A stretch of 64,000 nt of DNA from Ophiura sarsii (GCA_035610835.1 CM069442.1:61667431-61731430), one strand, 5' to 3'. Counted from the first letter of the stretch, positions 34,668 through 47,299 are shown. The notes: generated from the sequence alone by a model not told the origin. Numbers and translations are program-made.

Positions 34668-36769
34668 GGATACATTTAGACCGTGAGCCTGTATGGAACC
34701 ATGCACCCTTTGAGGGATACATTTAGACCATGGGCCTGTTATGGAACCATGCATCCCCCGAGGAATACATTTAGACCGTTGGCCTGTTATTTAACTATTC
34801 ACCCTTTGAAGGATACATTTAGACCGTGTGCCTGTTATGGAATTATGCACCCTTTGAGGGATACATTTAGACCGTGGGCCTGTTACAGAACAATGCACCC
34901 TCTGAGGAATTCATTAGACCGTGGGCCTGTAATTGAACTATTCACCCTCTGAGGAATGCATTTAGACCATGGGCCTGTTATGGAATAAGAGGGGTACATT
35001 TAGACCGTGGGCCTGTTATGGAACTCTTCAATGTTGCCTATGGTGCGCGCAATTGGATACATTTAGACCGTGGGCCTGTTATGGAACCATGCATTCCCCT
35101 GAGGAATACATTTAGACCGTGGGCCTGTTATTGAACTATTCACCCTTTGAAGGATACATTTAGACCGTGGGCCTGTTGTGGAATTATGCCCCCTTTGAGT
35201 GATACATTTAGACCGTGAGCCTGTTATGGAACCATACACCCTTTGAGGGATACATTTAGACCGTGAGCATGTTATGGAACCATACACCCTCTGAGGAATG
35301 CATTTAGACCGTGGGCCTGTTATTGAAATATTCACCCTTTGAAGGCATCGACGGCACATTTAGACCATGGGCCTGTTATGGAATAAGAGGGGCACATTTA
35401 GACCGTGGGCCTGTTATCGAACCATGCAACCTTTGAGGGATACATTTAGACCGTGGGCCTGTTTTTGAACTACTCACCCTTTGAAGGAAATTTAGACTGT
35501 TGGCCTGTTATCGAATTATGCACCCTTTGAGGGATACATTTAGACCATGAGCCTGTATGGAACCATGCACACTTTGAGGAATACATTTAGACCCTTGGCC
35601 TGTTATGAAACCATGCATCCCCTGAGGAATACATTTAGACTGTGGGCCTGTTATTGAACTATTCACCCTTTGAAGGGTACATTTAGACCGTGGACCTGTA
35701 ATAGAATTATGCACCCTTTGAGGGATACATTTTGACCGTGAGCCTGTTATGGAACCATTCACTCTTTGAGTGATACATTTAGACCGTGGGCCTGTTACAG
35801 AATAATGCACCCTCTGAGGAATACATTTAGACAGTGGGCGTGTTATTGAACTATTCACTCTTTGAAGGCATCGACGGCACATTTAGACCATGGGCCTGTT
35901 ATGGAATAAGAGGGGTACATTTAGACCGTGGGCCTGTTATGGAACTCTTCAATGTTACCTATGGTGCGCGCAATTGGATACATTTAGACCGTGGGCCTGT
36001 TATGGAACCATGCATTCCCCTGAGGAATACATTTAGACCGTGGGCCTGTTATTGAACTATTCACCCTTTGAAGGATACATTTAGACCGTGGGCCTGTTGT
36101 GGAATTATGCACCCTTTGAGCGATACATTTAGACCGTGAGCCTGTTATGGAACCATACACCCTTTGAGGGATACATTTAGACCGTGAGCATGTTATGGAA
36201 CCATACACCCTCTGAGGAATGCATTTAGACAGTGGGCCTGTTATTGAACTATTCACCCTTTGAAGGCATCGACGGCACATTTAGACCATGGGCCTGTTAT
36301 GGAATAAGAGGGGTACATTCAGACTGTGGGCCTGTTATGGAACCATGCACCATTTGAGGGATACATTTAGACGGTGGGCCTGTTTTTGAACTACTCATCC
36401 TTTGAAGGATACATTTAGACCGTGGGCCTGTTATAGAATTATGCACTCTTTGAGGGATACGTTTAGACCGTGGGCCTGTGATGGAATAATGCACCCTTTG
36501 AGGAATACATTTCGACTGTGGGCCTGTTTTTGAACTATTCCCCCTTTGAAGGATACTTTTAGACCGTGGGCCTGTTATTGAATTTTGCACCCACTAAGGA
36601 ATACATTTAGACCGTGGGTCTGTTATTGAACTATTCACCCTTTGAAGGATACATTTAGACCGTGGGCCTGTTATGGATTTATGAACCCTTTGAGGGATAC
36701 ATTTAGACCGTGAGCCTGTTATGGAACCATGCACCCTTTGAGGGATACATTTAGACCGTGGGCCTGTTA
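34668..36769 (+). repeat. 48-bp minisatellite with higher-order structure
   Basis: About 44 units built on gatacatttagaccgtgggc, ctgttatggaa and caccctttgag. A spacer with caatgttgcctatggtgcgc recurs (34640, 35028, 35949) and marks a block of about 920 bases that has been duplicated as a whole. Unit length is a multiple of three, so several frames stay open by chance. Confidence 0.95.
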
Positions 36770-37140
36770 AAATACACTAACATAATTTATCCTAATCAAT
36801 CTTGTATAAACATGAACACACAGTTAAACAAATTAGTACCATAACACCACTTTCCAAATTACATAATTATATTCTGCCCTATTACAAGACAAAACATTTT
36901 TTAACATTCAAATATCCGACCAGCTCTACTAGGCGTATAGTAATGTGTTGTGTCTGGTTTTAAGAGTAATATTTAACCGCGTGAATACAATACAAACGGA
37001 TATAATTCAAATTCAGCCGAATTATTTCATTCAACGCTGCCATATTTTGAGCATTTATTCTTGAATATCTGTATCTCTTTTTTTCTAACAATTTCAATGG
37101 TGATTGGTGATTGACGTTTATCAGCGTTTTTAATGCTATA

Positions 37141-37509
37141 CAGGGCCGTCAGCAGCTTTTGCCCGATTTCACGATTTTTTACCGGAAGCAGTGGCGTAGC
37201 TAGTTTTTTTTCTCGTAAAAGGTTGCCCCAAATTTTGTCCAAGTCAGTCACCTCGTGAATTTCACGTAAGTGTGGGGGGGGGGGGGGGGGGGGGGGAGTC
37301 AAAAAAAATTCGCACGGACACAAAATTTAGCAGTCCAAAAAGCACTGTAGTCAATGTTTTATGAGTAATTTTACTATCATTGAAATTTGAAACTAAGAAA
37401 AACGCCATTTTTACCTTTAAACAAAAAAGAAGAGATTTTCAAGGGGGGTGGGGGGGGGGGGGGGTGCGTCCGCACCCAACGCACCCCCCCCCCCCTTCTG
37501 ACGGCCCTG
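37141..37509. mobile_element. MITE with CAGGGCCGTCAG ends
   Basis: Perfect 12-base inverted ends (37141-37152, 37498-37509), flanked by CTATA on both sides (37136-37140, 37510-37514). Contains poly-G tracts and a second, nested, end-like sequence agtggcgtagctag near 37189. Confidence 0.87.
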
Positions 37510-38120
37510 CTATAGGATATAATTCTGACTCCACCCTGTATATTACATTGTTAATTACCTTGTAGTACAACAGCCTATTAATATAATTACCTCACAATAA
37601 CATATAATGCGTTTCCTCCCTATTTTCTTACCAAAATAGTAAGAGCGCGATACTTCTAAGGTACTGCTGCGACGAGTCATTGGGTTAATTCTACATCCTT
37701 TAAAGTGTGACGTTAAGAAAAACTGTGTCTTGAAATAGAATCAACGTACGTTTTTTCTGTCAAGTCCATAGTTTATATATATAGACGCCTTGTGTCGCAA
37801 AGTTGGCAACTTATAAACACTTTTGGAATTAAACATAGATTTCAACGGAATTCATCATGCTGTAGCATTTCATAAGAGTTTGTTTTATATCATTTTTGGT
37901 AAGTACAACATCGATTTTGTAATAAATTATTACCGACTAAAAGCACTCTTGTATTTGTATCATGATGTGTACAATTGTAAGAGAACCAATATTTGTTGGT
38001 CATTTGTTAAGATAACTCACAATTTAGTGAGATTTTGCATATATAATGATCCCGGAACCTAAACCAAGCGTTTCTTGATCATGGTCAGCGTTACAATTAA
38101 TTGATGTTTGTTATGTTATT

Positions 38121-38200
38121 GTTGTGTAATAATAATAATAATAATAATGATAAGTAAGCATTTATAATGCGCCATTTATATAGAAACAAGATCTAATCCA
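38121..38200 (-). repeat. Retroposon 3' tail with (ATT)n, copy 2
   Basis: (aat)n at 38128-38150, then gcatttataatgcgccattt; the minus strand reads aaatggcgcattataaatgc followed by (att)n. Confidence 0.6.
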
Positions 38201-39787
38201 AGGCAAGAAAAAACAAGAAAAATAATACAGTGATCGAAGTTGAAATCACAGAAATATTAAAGAAAAGAAACATGATCTGTAACAATCTTCTGCTGAACAA
38301 AAACCAATGGTTATGATATTAAACTATTCGCATGATCAAAATCATGACCAAATAATAATATACCTAAGGGGAGGAAGGAAGATTTGATTAGAGCTTTCCG
38401 TTTCGGTATACTAATATAACATGGTCTACAGTAAATGATATTTTATCATGAATACAGTAGCAGATGGGTAGAACATAATATTCTCAATAATTATTGAAGC
38501 GAGTGTTAACAATTCATTGTAATGCTTGTCTTGTAACATTTCAATTTCCGAACTGAATAGAGTTTATGCGAAATCTAGAACCATTTTACCAGTTGAATGA
38601 TAGCATCGGCCAACTCCTAACCGGGTTTTCAACACTCCCATAAACACTATCAAAACGTTCTTGACGGTTCACTTAAGCCTATATGTAGATTGTCCAACTT
38701 ATTTCGTTGTTAATTTTAGCTATTTGTCTTAAACTGGACCCTGTGTACGTGTCGTGTATGTGCCACTCTTTAAAATTTCCCCGGCGTTGAAAACGTCTTG
38801 GGTGAACTAAAAGGAAACCCCTCCAGACATCTACACACGCTCCATAAAGTATGTCTTCCTATATCACTTGTTCACAAAGTTTTAAATGTTTTTTCTTTAC
38901 AATTAAGTGTAATTAAATGACGCCCTGGTGTATTTGCCAGGTTTGAATCATCCAGAAACAGATTTCATTTTTTAGTGTTGGCCTATTTAATACCAAAGGT
39001 AAACATTTCAAAACAAAATGTAGCAACAATACGTTTTCTGATTTAATTTCCTGTTTGTCAGGATCGATCTGAGCGTTAATAAGGAGCATTTCAATTAATT
39101 ATGGATATTTGTGTCTAAAACTTGTATGTAATTAAGAATAAGTTAAATTCATAGGCCCAAATAAAAAAATTAACATGTTTAGCGTCCTGATTTTTTCAAA
39201 AAAGGAAGGAGGAGGCCCTTTTTTTCTTTCTCTTTTTTTGGCACTTTTTGAGCAAAACATTCTGATTAGCGACACATTTTGTGAACCAAAAAGAGGAGGA
39301 GGCCTCTTTAAATTGTTTTATTTCCTGGTTCTAAGGGTTGGTCACCACAAAACTTGTTCAAACTGCATATAAGAAAGAAACAAGACTGTTACCAACATCT
39401 TAAACTCTGAAACACCTGAACAAAAAAGCTATGACTGAAATAATGAAAAAAGAAAAGAAATTTGAAGCAGACCCAAAAAAGGAACCGGGAGGGGACGGTA
39501 AACATATATTTTTCTTTTTGTTATTTTGCCGTATATTCAAACTATTACCTATTCTCTTTGATAATTTTCCTACTTCTCTCTGGATAGGCCTATGATAAGT
39601 TTTATTATTGAGTTATAAACATGGACCGTAACACATAATGTAAATAAAGACTATAATGAATTACATCCATCCGTGATTATCCTATACTTCCCATTATAGA
39701 GCCGGTGAACACTTAGCATACGACACTACCGTGACACTACCGTAAGATTAAGAAGACAATTTTGCACTCGACAGACAGCCTAGCGTC
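38201..39787. other. Upstream region of tetraspanin 2
   Basis: AT-rich. An imperfect inverted or repeated word pair (aggaggccc / gaggaggcctc) lies at 39205-39305. No confident core promoter; transcription probably starts within about 150 bases of the ATG. Confidence 0.45.
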
Positions 39788-39856
39788 ATGGGTAACTTAG
39801 ACGGTTGTTCACGATGTGTGAAGTACACGATGGCTATCTTCAATATTTTATTTTTT
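39788..39856 (+). CDS. Tetraspanin 2 exon 1
   Basis: 23 codons: MGNLDGCSRCVKYTMAIFNI and the start of TM1. The N-terminal cysteines beside TM1 are typical palmitoylation sites. Donor gtaagt. About 50-65 bases upstream the 10-base word gacactaccg occurs twice in tandem (39723-39743), possibly promoter or 5' UTR sequence. Confidence 0.92.
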
Positions 39857-42800
39857 GTAAGTATTCATTACAAAGTCCTTTAAAATAAATCAGATAGATT
39901 TTTTTACGGTGCACATCAAAATAGGTAGTATTTTTTTCGCGGTTACCGCGTATAAGAAGCAAAAGTCAACAAATTAGAAGCCATACATTGTCGTTAATGC
40001 ACCTTTAGGTGCTTTGGGCGAAAACACTGCCTATGGTTTCTTAGGAATTAGTAGCCCTTGGCCTCCATATTTATCGCCCAAAGATATAGTGTTTACTGAC
40101 AGAGTAATTGGGCGTCAACTGATGACTATTGGCAGCACGATTTGGAACCACGTTGTAAAGTATACTAACAAAAATCAAATATTTTATCACAGACCTCCAC
40201 AGGCCTCGCATTAATATCTACAGCATGCAATGTACATTAGCTCTGAGTGAAATGGTCGAACCAATAGACAGCGAGTTTATATCTGGAATTCCAATTGTAA
40301 ATAAAGGACGACCAATTACTGACGACGTTTAATGTACAGAAATTCAATACAATCAACCAAAGATAATAACTCCACTGACTTTCGACCTACAATAAAGAAC
40401 TGTTTATACTAGTGTAGTATGGGGGTATTTTTCTCACCAGCCAGTCCGGGGTCACAAGATAAGAGCTTTAGTAACACTTTCCATACTGCTATTAGTTTCA
40501 CCATGTACAAAACAGATTTTTCAGAAACTTTTCCTAACTGTCAAAGTTTATCTCAAGGGTTACTGAACTGAACTGAACATTTTGTGAAATTTTAGAACTG
40601 TCATCTGCAGACCACTGCCGCGTGGAAAGTGTTAAACACCTGTTAACGATACAATATCATCGAAACTCAACGCACTCAACGCTGTCATTAGATTTGACCT
40701 GTTGACACTGGTTCAATTCATCTTGTTATGTGGTTTTGACATTAAAATAAAAAAATAACTGTCTTTAAAAAATCGGCTATTTTCTGTTCATGCTTCAACA
40801 TTTAAAAAATAATTAAAATATAAATAAATAAATAAATATATACATACATATTTATTCCCGTATACATTTCTTTATTTATTAGTATATTTATTCATTTATT
40901 TATTTATTGCATTTATTTATTTGTTTGTTTGTTTGTTTGTTTGTTAGTTACTTTATGTTCACTTAACTTTATTTCACTTTACTTCCACTTTACTTTATTT
41001 TCACTTTACTTAACTTTCCTTTACTTTATTTTCACTTTACTTAACTTAACTGTTACTTAACTTTATTTTCACTTTACTTTATTTTCATTTACTTTATTTT
41101 CACTTTACTTTATTTTTACTTTACTTTACTTTTACTTTATTTTACTTTACTTTCATTTTACTTTATTTACACTTAACTTTATTTTCACTTTACTGTATTT
41201 TACTTTACTTTCACTCACTTGACTTGGCTTTTACTTTATGTTCACTTTATTTTCACTTTACTTTATTTTCACTTTACTTTATTTTCATTTTATTTTATTT
41301 TCACTTCGATTAAGTATGGATGACCTTTGTTTTTATTTGAAGAGAGTACCAGTTATAAAGGCTAACAGTGTTTTGCCTCAATATACTCTCTACTGGTTAT
41401 TGGTTGAAGCTGTTTTTATTTACGAGTGACCCTTTATATTGTTTCCGTGAGTACTCTCTCCAAATAAAAACAAAGGTCACCCATTATACTTAATCAACTA
41501 AATGAAAACAGTCTTTCACAAACTTCAGTCCTGCGACTGTTTTGAGACAAAGAGTCTCCAATACACACATTCAAAAAGGTATTGGGCGGTTCTCGAATGG
41601 GAGCGGTTTTTGGCAAGGCGAAGTATCAGAGGGTGTTGTTCGATTGTGTTACAGTGAAATTGACACAAGGAAATTACACAAGGACTATGACTAGGTTCTA
41701 TGCCCACAAAAAATCATCCAAATAAGAGCTTTTGTTATTGAGTTCCATTTGTTCCCGTGTTTGACTAATCAGGGGCCTAGTTCCGTTACGATGGCAACCA
41801 CACAGTCGCAACATTCGTTTTTCGTAACTAGGCATCATGGGTTATGGTATACAACATGCATTAGCTAATAATTGGGAGGGTTCTGAAATATACTACTGAA
41901 AATGTGCCTAAACTTCTTCACCCCTAATTATAAGATTTGGAAAATACAATTACCATATGACCGGTTTAACATTAGATCAGCCATCAAACATCTATAGGCC
42001 TACATGTAGAAGATTCAGATTCAATCAAATCTAAGGATCTATACAACTTAATCTCCTTATTTTTGTTTACAGATCTCTGGAGCAACTCTCGTTGGTGGTG
42101 GAGCATTTCTTCACCATCGTGAAGGTCCATTCGCAACCCTTCTACCAAGTTTCCCATTCCTAAATGCTGCCAATCTGTGTATTGCAGTGGGCGTAATCAT
42201 TATGGGCGTGTCATTCCTTGGATGTTTTGGAGCATTGAGAGAAAATCCATGTCTTCTTATTACGGTACTTGTTTATATTAAACATATTGAAATAGCATTT
42301 TATGAAATTAAAGCTTTGAGCGTATGATATTTCTCAGACAATATGACAGTCTGACTAATTTGTAGCAGTAGAGGGTGCCTTACTGCCTTAAATGCATTAA
42401 ATGCCTTTGAGCTCAAGTTCCTCTCCAAAGTTGGTGCGATACAATCTAAAATATTTTGGTAAATCACATGATTAGGTAACAGAAATAAGTTAAGATATAT
42501 ATAAGGCCAAATGTAAAAATGCTAATCCCATTTTAGCACATCTGCAAAAATGCCTAGTCATATTTTTTTATAGAATTTTCCCGGATGAGTCGCACTTATT
42601 CTATACGCCAGCCGTGATTAACTATACATTTGTTTTTAGATTTGAGAATTCTATACGCCAGCCGTGATTAACTATACATTTGTTTTTAGATTTGAGAAAT
42701 TCTTAAGTTCTTTTTAATTATTCAAAATCTAAAAACACTAGTGTTATAAGGCCAATGAGCGACAATTCGTTTATATTTGATATGTTGACATACAATTTGT

Positions 42801-45581
42801 TTTCTTTTCGATCTACTCACAGTACTTCATTATATTATGTGGTATATTCGTGTTGGAAATAGCAGTCGGAGGATTGGGATTTACATACAGGAACCAAGTG
42901 GCTCATTATGTTGCTCAAGATTTAACCACGGGTGGATTACAGAAATATAATAGTTCAGGTGAACATGGGCTTACGCAAGCTTGGGATAAAATGCAATCAT
43001 ATGTAAGTTAGCATTATTTGTTGCATCCCCAAGAGATCTGTAAATAGTTGTTATTGTTGATATTAAAGTAGGCCTATATGCATGACACCCAGTCCAGGAA
43101 TTCGAATCAAGGCTGTCGGCTCGAGGGTGCACTGCGAATCACCACTAGATCACATCAGCTGACTTCCGAAAAGCAAGTTTTTCGTTACCATTTACACTAC
43201 CTGCCATAACTGAAGGTGTTGTCGAATTTGTTGGAGTATTTTAGTGATAGCTAATCAATCCATCTAACGAAATCATACTGACATAAAAACAATATTCATT
43301 ATGTCATGAAAACATACACTGCTCGTTCAGCCATTATAACGACCTGCTTTTCGTTAATGCTCAGGATAAACTGTTTTGTAATACTGAAATCGAATTGAAA
43401 TCACTTTGGATAACGCCTTGATGGAGGTAAGAAATTACTGTAGTTGTTTGTTTTGTGTATCAAAGAAATGAGTTGGAACATAATTACATCAGCATGTTTA
43501 GAGTAAAGTACGAGAATTTATCAAATAACCATATCGTTTATTGTATTTCTTTAGTTGTTTTGCTGTGGCGTTGACGATTACACAGATTGGGGCTATTTCT
43601 CTACATTATATCAAGCCAATGAGACACCGGATTCTTGCTGCTTTATCAGCTTCCCTGGATGTGGTAAAGATGCTGCTGAGCCGAAATATCAAGGGGTAGG
43701 CTGGGCAATATTTGAAATCAAATAAAGCTATTAGGCTATATATAAAAATCATGAAAATCGACAAAAAAGTGTGTTCATTTATCATGTTTTCAACAACTCC
43801 CCATACAGCAAAGCGTTGTTAATTTGAGATAAACCACGCCGCTAATGGGCAACCACTACGACGATCGAACCGCACTACGCAGACAATGTGTTTACGCGCG
43901 ACGCGGACGTGGCGCACGAGTGTGTTGTTTTGGAATGATAGTGCTGTTTATTGACATCTATACTTTTGAAGCCGAAAGGATTGACAACTATTTAATTTTA
44001 ATTTAATCATTTTAGTGTTAATGTTTTTGAAAATAGTTTGAGTGATTGTTAAAACTGAAGTACAATTGAATTGTGTTCTTATTTGCATTGGTCTATTTAT
44101 TAAATGGTGTTCAAATCCTTCGTCATTGTTGAAAGGGATTTATTCATGTTTCAGAGTATGTGCATCAACAATCTACAATTTGCGTTCTGCGCGTCTGCGT
44201 GGTTTATTTCATGAGGGCAACGCCCGAGTGAAATAAACCACGCAGACGACGCGAACACCGTTGTAGATTGGTGATACACATACACTGAAACATGATTTAA
44301 TCCCTAAATACATGATTTCGTGTTCAGTCACAGACCATAATTCGATTTTACGTCTACATCATTACAAGAGTGATCCGAGATAAATAATGAATAACATCGA
44401 AAGTTGTCGTTCCACGGGCGCAATTCCCATGGGACCGCCCTGCTAACACACAACGTTCTTAAAACGTTCTTAAAACGTTTAAAACGTTCTTAGAACGTTT
44501 AAAACGTTCTTAGAACGTTTAAAACGTTCTTAGAACGTTTTTAGAACGTTGTGTGTTAGCAGGGCGGGGGCTCTGAAAAGAGCTCTTTTAAATTTAGTGC
44601 CGCATTTTCTGTGACAGATTTCAAGAGTGCATAACGTGGCCTGGTCAGATTGTTATGTTTCGTTTCGATAACGCCTATGATAACTAATTTGCATTCCTCC
44701 TCTTTGTTAATGAATGTTTCTGCCGAGGAGGAATTTCACACGAGTTCATGCCGTTGTTGCTCGTTCTCACGTTCACATATCGTCTGCTGACCAAATGATT
44801 CCTATAGTGTTTTTCATGGTTTTATTATTAATATTAGAGAATCCTCCAAATTGGTGTAGGCCTATTACTAATATAGATTTAAGTAAATACAAAATCGACA
44901 CAATGCTATACATATTGACCTAAACTTATGTTTTTATTTTCACAGGGATGTGTGCCTACTTTAGAACAAGAGCTACAACAGAACATAAACGCATTGGGAG
45001 CAATTGGGGTCGGTGTGGCATTCTTTCAGGTAAATTGTGTAGCGCGCAAATGACACTATGATGACTTTTTTTAAATTTAATTTTAAATACCAGTTAATGT
45101 ATTCAAACTATCGGATTGCCGGAAATTGTGTCAATCTTGTATGGAAAATTACTTAGTTGACTATGTTTGGAAACTATGTAGGCAACGGGTGTTCTATATT
45201 ATACACAAATTCATTTTCGGATAAATACTGAAAACGATCAATTTGGTCATATCTGCTGAATGTGGTTTACCCGTGCCATATTTTCGATCAATTTAAGTAA
45301 TTTTCAAGAAAATTGTAGTTTGATTTTTAAAAGTTAAGCCTATATTATATTAACAATTAGATTTTTAAAATTCCTGTTTTAAGGAGATATAGACCTACTA
45401 GTATCTCAATCATTACAGGACTTAGGAGGTATTATCAACCATTAAGACGCTGTTGCTTCATTCACTATAAATACCATATTGTCGCTTTGTGTTTCAACAG
45501 ATAATGGGTATGGCGTTTGCATGGAGTCTGTTTAAGGACCTGAGGAGGCGGCAAGACTCGTCTGAAAGTTTATGTGCATAA
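39788..45581 (+). CDS. Tetraspanin 2, tandem paralogue
   Basis: Six coding exons: 39788-39856, 42073-42264, 42823-43002, 43555-43695, 44946-45029, 45501-45581, giving 248 residues, a usual length for the family. TM1 about residues 11-36, TM2 about 56-80, TM3 about 88-111, large loop with CCG at 150-152, PDSCC at 172-176, C183 and C196, and TM4 about 208-233. Sequons at N130 (NSS) and N169 (NET). The C-tail is basic then acidic (FKDLRRRQDSSE) and ends in LCA. Every intron falls at the same codon phase as in tetraspanin 1 and three exons match it in length, so the genes are tandem duplicates. Only one last exon is seen here. AATAAA overlaps the stop (45581-45586) and may be too close to serve as the poly(A) signal. 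Confidence 0.94.
40475..40631. mobile_element. CACTTTCC MITE, diverged copy
   Basis: Left cactttccatactgc, right reverse-complemented CACTTTCCACGCGGC, then TTAA at 40632-40635; the left TTAA has decayed to GTAA. Inside intron 1 of tetraspanin 2. Confidence 0.65.
40815..41305 (+). repeat. Low-complexity tract
   Basis: (aaat)n, (ttta)n and (tttg)n, then about 350 bases of irregular actttatttt/cactttactt repeats. Confidence 0.92.
41308..41495. mobile_element. Small inverted-repeat element
   Basis: Left gattaagtatggatgacc and right reverse-complemented gattaagtataatgggtgacc are followed on both sides by tttgtttttatttg and gagagtac: arms of about 42 bases around a 105-base centre. Confidence 0.75.
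42073..42264 (+). CDS. Tetraspanin 2 exon 2
   Basis: 64 codons: end of TM1, small loop (ATLLPSFPFLNAAN, nearly the same as in paralogue 1) and TM2 ending GALRENPC. Acceptor tttacag, donor gtactt, weaker than in the paralogue. Confidence 0.94.
42598..42697 (+). repeat. 50-bp tandem duplication in tetraspanin 2 intron 2
   Basis: ctatacgccagccgtgatta begins at 42601 and 42651; copies are virtually identical, so the duplication is recent. Confidence 0.92.
42823..43002 (+). CDS. Tetraspanin 2 exon 3
   Basis: 60 codons: TM3 (YFIILCGIFVLEIAVGG) and the proximal part of the large loop, with an NSS sequon. Acceptor ctcacag, donor gtaagt. Confidence 0.93.
43555..43695 (+). CDS. Tetraspanin 2 exon 4 (CCG exon)
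   Basis: 47 codons with CCG, the DYTDWG segment, an NET sequon, PDSCC and PGCG. Acceptor ctttag, donor gtaggc. Length identical to tetraspanin 1 exon 4. Confidence 0.94.
43791..44303 (+). mobile_element. Asymmetric foldback element, copy 1
   Basis: A 340-base body (caacaactcccc ... ttcaaatccttcgtc) followed by a hairpin of about 170 bases, with arms sharing gtttcag, atgtgcatca and tgcgtggtttatttca. The same arrangement occurs reversed at 62661-63169. Confidence 0.82.
44435..44567. repeat. Perfectly palindromic element built of AACGTTCT
   Basis: Ends ccgccctgctaacacacaac, inverted at the right; the centre is tandem aaaacgttcttagaacgttt units, each itself palindromic. Confidence 0.93.
44946..45029 (+). 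CDS. Tetraspanin 2 exon 5
   Basis: 28 codons: GCVPTLEQELQQ, then the start of TM4 (ALGAIGVGVAFFQ). Acceptor ttcacag, donor gtaaat. Length identical to tetraspanin 1 exon 5. Confidence 0.94.
45501..45581 (+). CDS. Tetraspanin 2 last exon
   Basis: 26 codons plus stop, starting IMGMAFAWSLF, the counterpart of the GM-containing starts of exons A, B and C in tetraspanin 1. Acceptor tttcaacag. Confidence 0.93.
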   Translation: MMGMAFAWSLFKDLRRRQDSSESLCA

Positions 45582-45704
45582 ATAAATACATCGACCATAA
45601 TTGGACAGTTAGATTGATATTGGTAAACTTATACTATTTGATGCCTTCCACCTCATTTCGTGAGGAAAGCGACGACCATCATTCGGCGTTCCGTCGGTTG
45701 CCTA

Positions 45705-46220
45705 AGTAATAGGGAAGACATCAAAACTCGACCGCTCGTTGACCGCCGGTTACGGTCGGTTCCGCCCGGTTCGTTCAGGTCAAATGTTTTACTGGTATAT
45801 GAATATTCACGCATGCAACACTGAACAACCGCCGGTTGACTTAATGCTGTAACCAGACCAATTTACACTATCAATCTGTTACTTTGCGGTCATAATAGCT
45901 CTCTCTATAATCGTTCTATAAAAAAACAACCATTCATATACTTTCGGTATTGATTTTAAAAAGTTAATTGAGCTATAAACAGATTGAAAAAGCCAACCCC
46001 AGCGAAAATCAATAGCTGTATTGTACTGGTTGTCAACTGAGACTTGAGAACACATTACTTCAAGACTTTATTGCTCACGCGTGTGACGAGGCAGTATCAA
46101 CCGGTCGTGTTCACCAGAGTGTAACTATTTGACCTCATTATGTGTGTATATTATAACAGACGACACGTTTTGTGAGAACCGGGCGGAACCGGCGGTCGAG
46201 TTTTGACGTGATCCCTTAGT
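45705..46220. mobile_element. MITE downstream of tetraspanin 2
   Basis: Left agggaagacatcaaaactcg then accgc; right reverse-complemented agggatcacgtcaaaactcg then accgc; then ccggtt and cgcccggtt motifs on both sides. It begins 124 bases after the stop codon and so may lie in the 3' UTR. Confidence 0.78.
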
Positions 46221-46754
46221 GTTCATTGGAAAGAGTGTCGCTCTAAGATTGTCGGTTTGAATCCGATCAAAATTCTATAAAAGCTGAGTGTGATCCAATT
46301 ATACTTTGTATGTTTAAACACTCGTAGCTATGCTTATCTAGAATAGAAATACACGACATAACTTAAAATAGGAAATTTTTCGAATCATCCCTACTCCTGA
46401 ATCGTCTGGTGGCCCGGTTTGGATAGTTGAATTGAATGGAGAGCTTTTCTTTTTGTAAATGTGTCTTGCATCCCCTGATACCATTATGGGATAAAGCTTA
46501 CGTAATCGAATGGTTAAGAATGTTGCAATTCAATAAGGATCCCTTGTAACATGTGTAAAGAAACCCAAAAACGTCAAAATGTACAGATGTAGGGATTGCT
46601 TTTTGGGGGGGGGGGGGGGGGGGGGGGGGTGGAGAAATTTCATAGTTCGAATGTTTTGTTAAATAAAAAGTAATATCGTTTTAGTTATTTATTTCAAATT
46701 GTTTTATTTATATCGTTTTCTTTCAATGTCTATTAAAAAGTAGTGTTCGTTATA

Positions 46755-47145
46755 AACTGCTCACAAAAAGTTAGGAAACTTTTTTTAATCAAGTATATTT
46801 TTATTATTTATTACCCTCTTTGTATATGTTATATGTTAATGGAAAGCTGAAGTGTTCCTCTTTAAAACTATACCACATTTGCAATGATTACATGTTGCTG
46901 AACTTGGCCACATGAATGAGAATGAGGCAAAGTCACAATTGCTAATTTTGGCACATTTGATTTGTGACTTTGTCTCATTCTCATTAATGTGGCCAAGTCC
47001 AGCAACATGTCATCATTGTACATTTGGTATCAATTTAAAGAAGAACACTTCATCTTTCCATTGATATGCAGCATAATACAAGAGGGAAATAAATAATAAA
47101 AATATACTTGATTAAAAAAAGTTTCCTAACTTTTTGTGAGCAGTT
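46755..47145. mobile_element. TA-flanked foldback element, AACTGCTCAC family (copy 2)
   Basis: TA at 46753-46754 and 47146-47147. Ends AACTGCTCACAAAAAGT identical to the element at 30689; the arms (about 185 bases each, almost reaching the centre) have a different interior. Confidence 0.94.
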
Positions 47146-47299
47146 TAGTTGAGTGATTCCATGCGTTTCTAAGACTAAAAGTCATTACCATGATTACCGA
47201 TTACCGGAGTAATACCGTCAAATAATTTTCTTAATGTTACTGATATGCACACACTAGAACTTGGGTATTCATGTACACATTTTCAATTAAAATGAACTC

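Noticed and set aside
34683..36590. Long repetitive reading frames on both strands (for example minus-strand units with SITGPRSKCIPQ)
   Set aside because: They arise because the 48-bp minisatellite unit is a multiple of three without stops; there is no start context, splice signal or known family.
25721..39787. A third tetraspanin or another gene between the pair
   Set aside because: No segment in any frame shows CCG, GAIKEN or other family motifs, and no multi-exon protein could be assembled.
34530..40635. One giant transposon bounded by CACTTTCCACGCGGC ends
   Set aside because: A complete diverged small copy occupies 40475-40631, so the two distant ends need not belong together.
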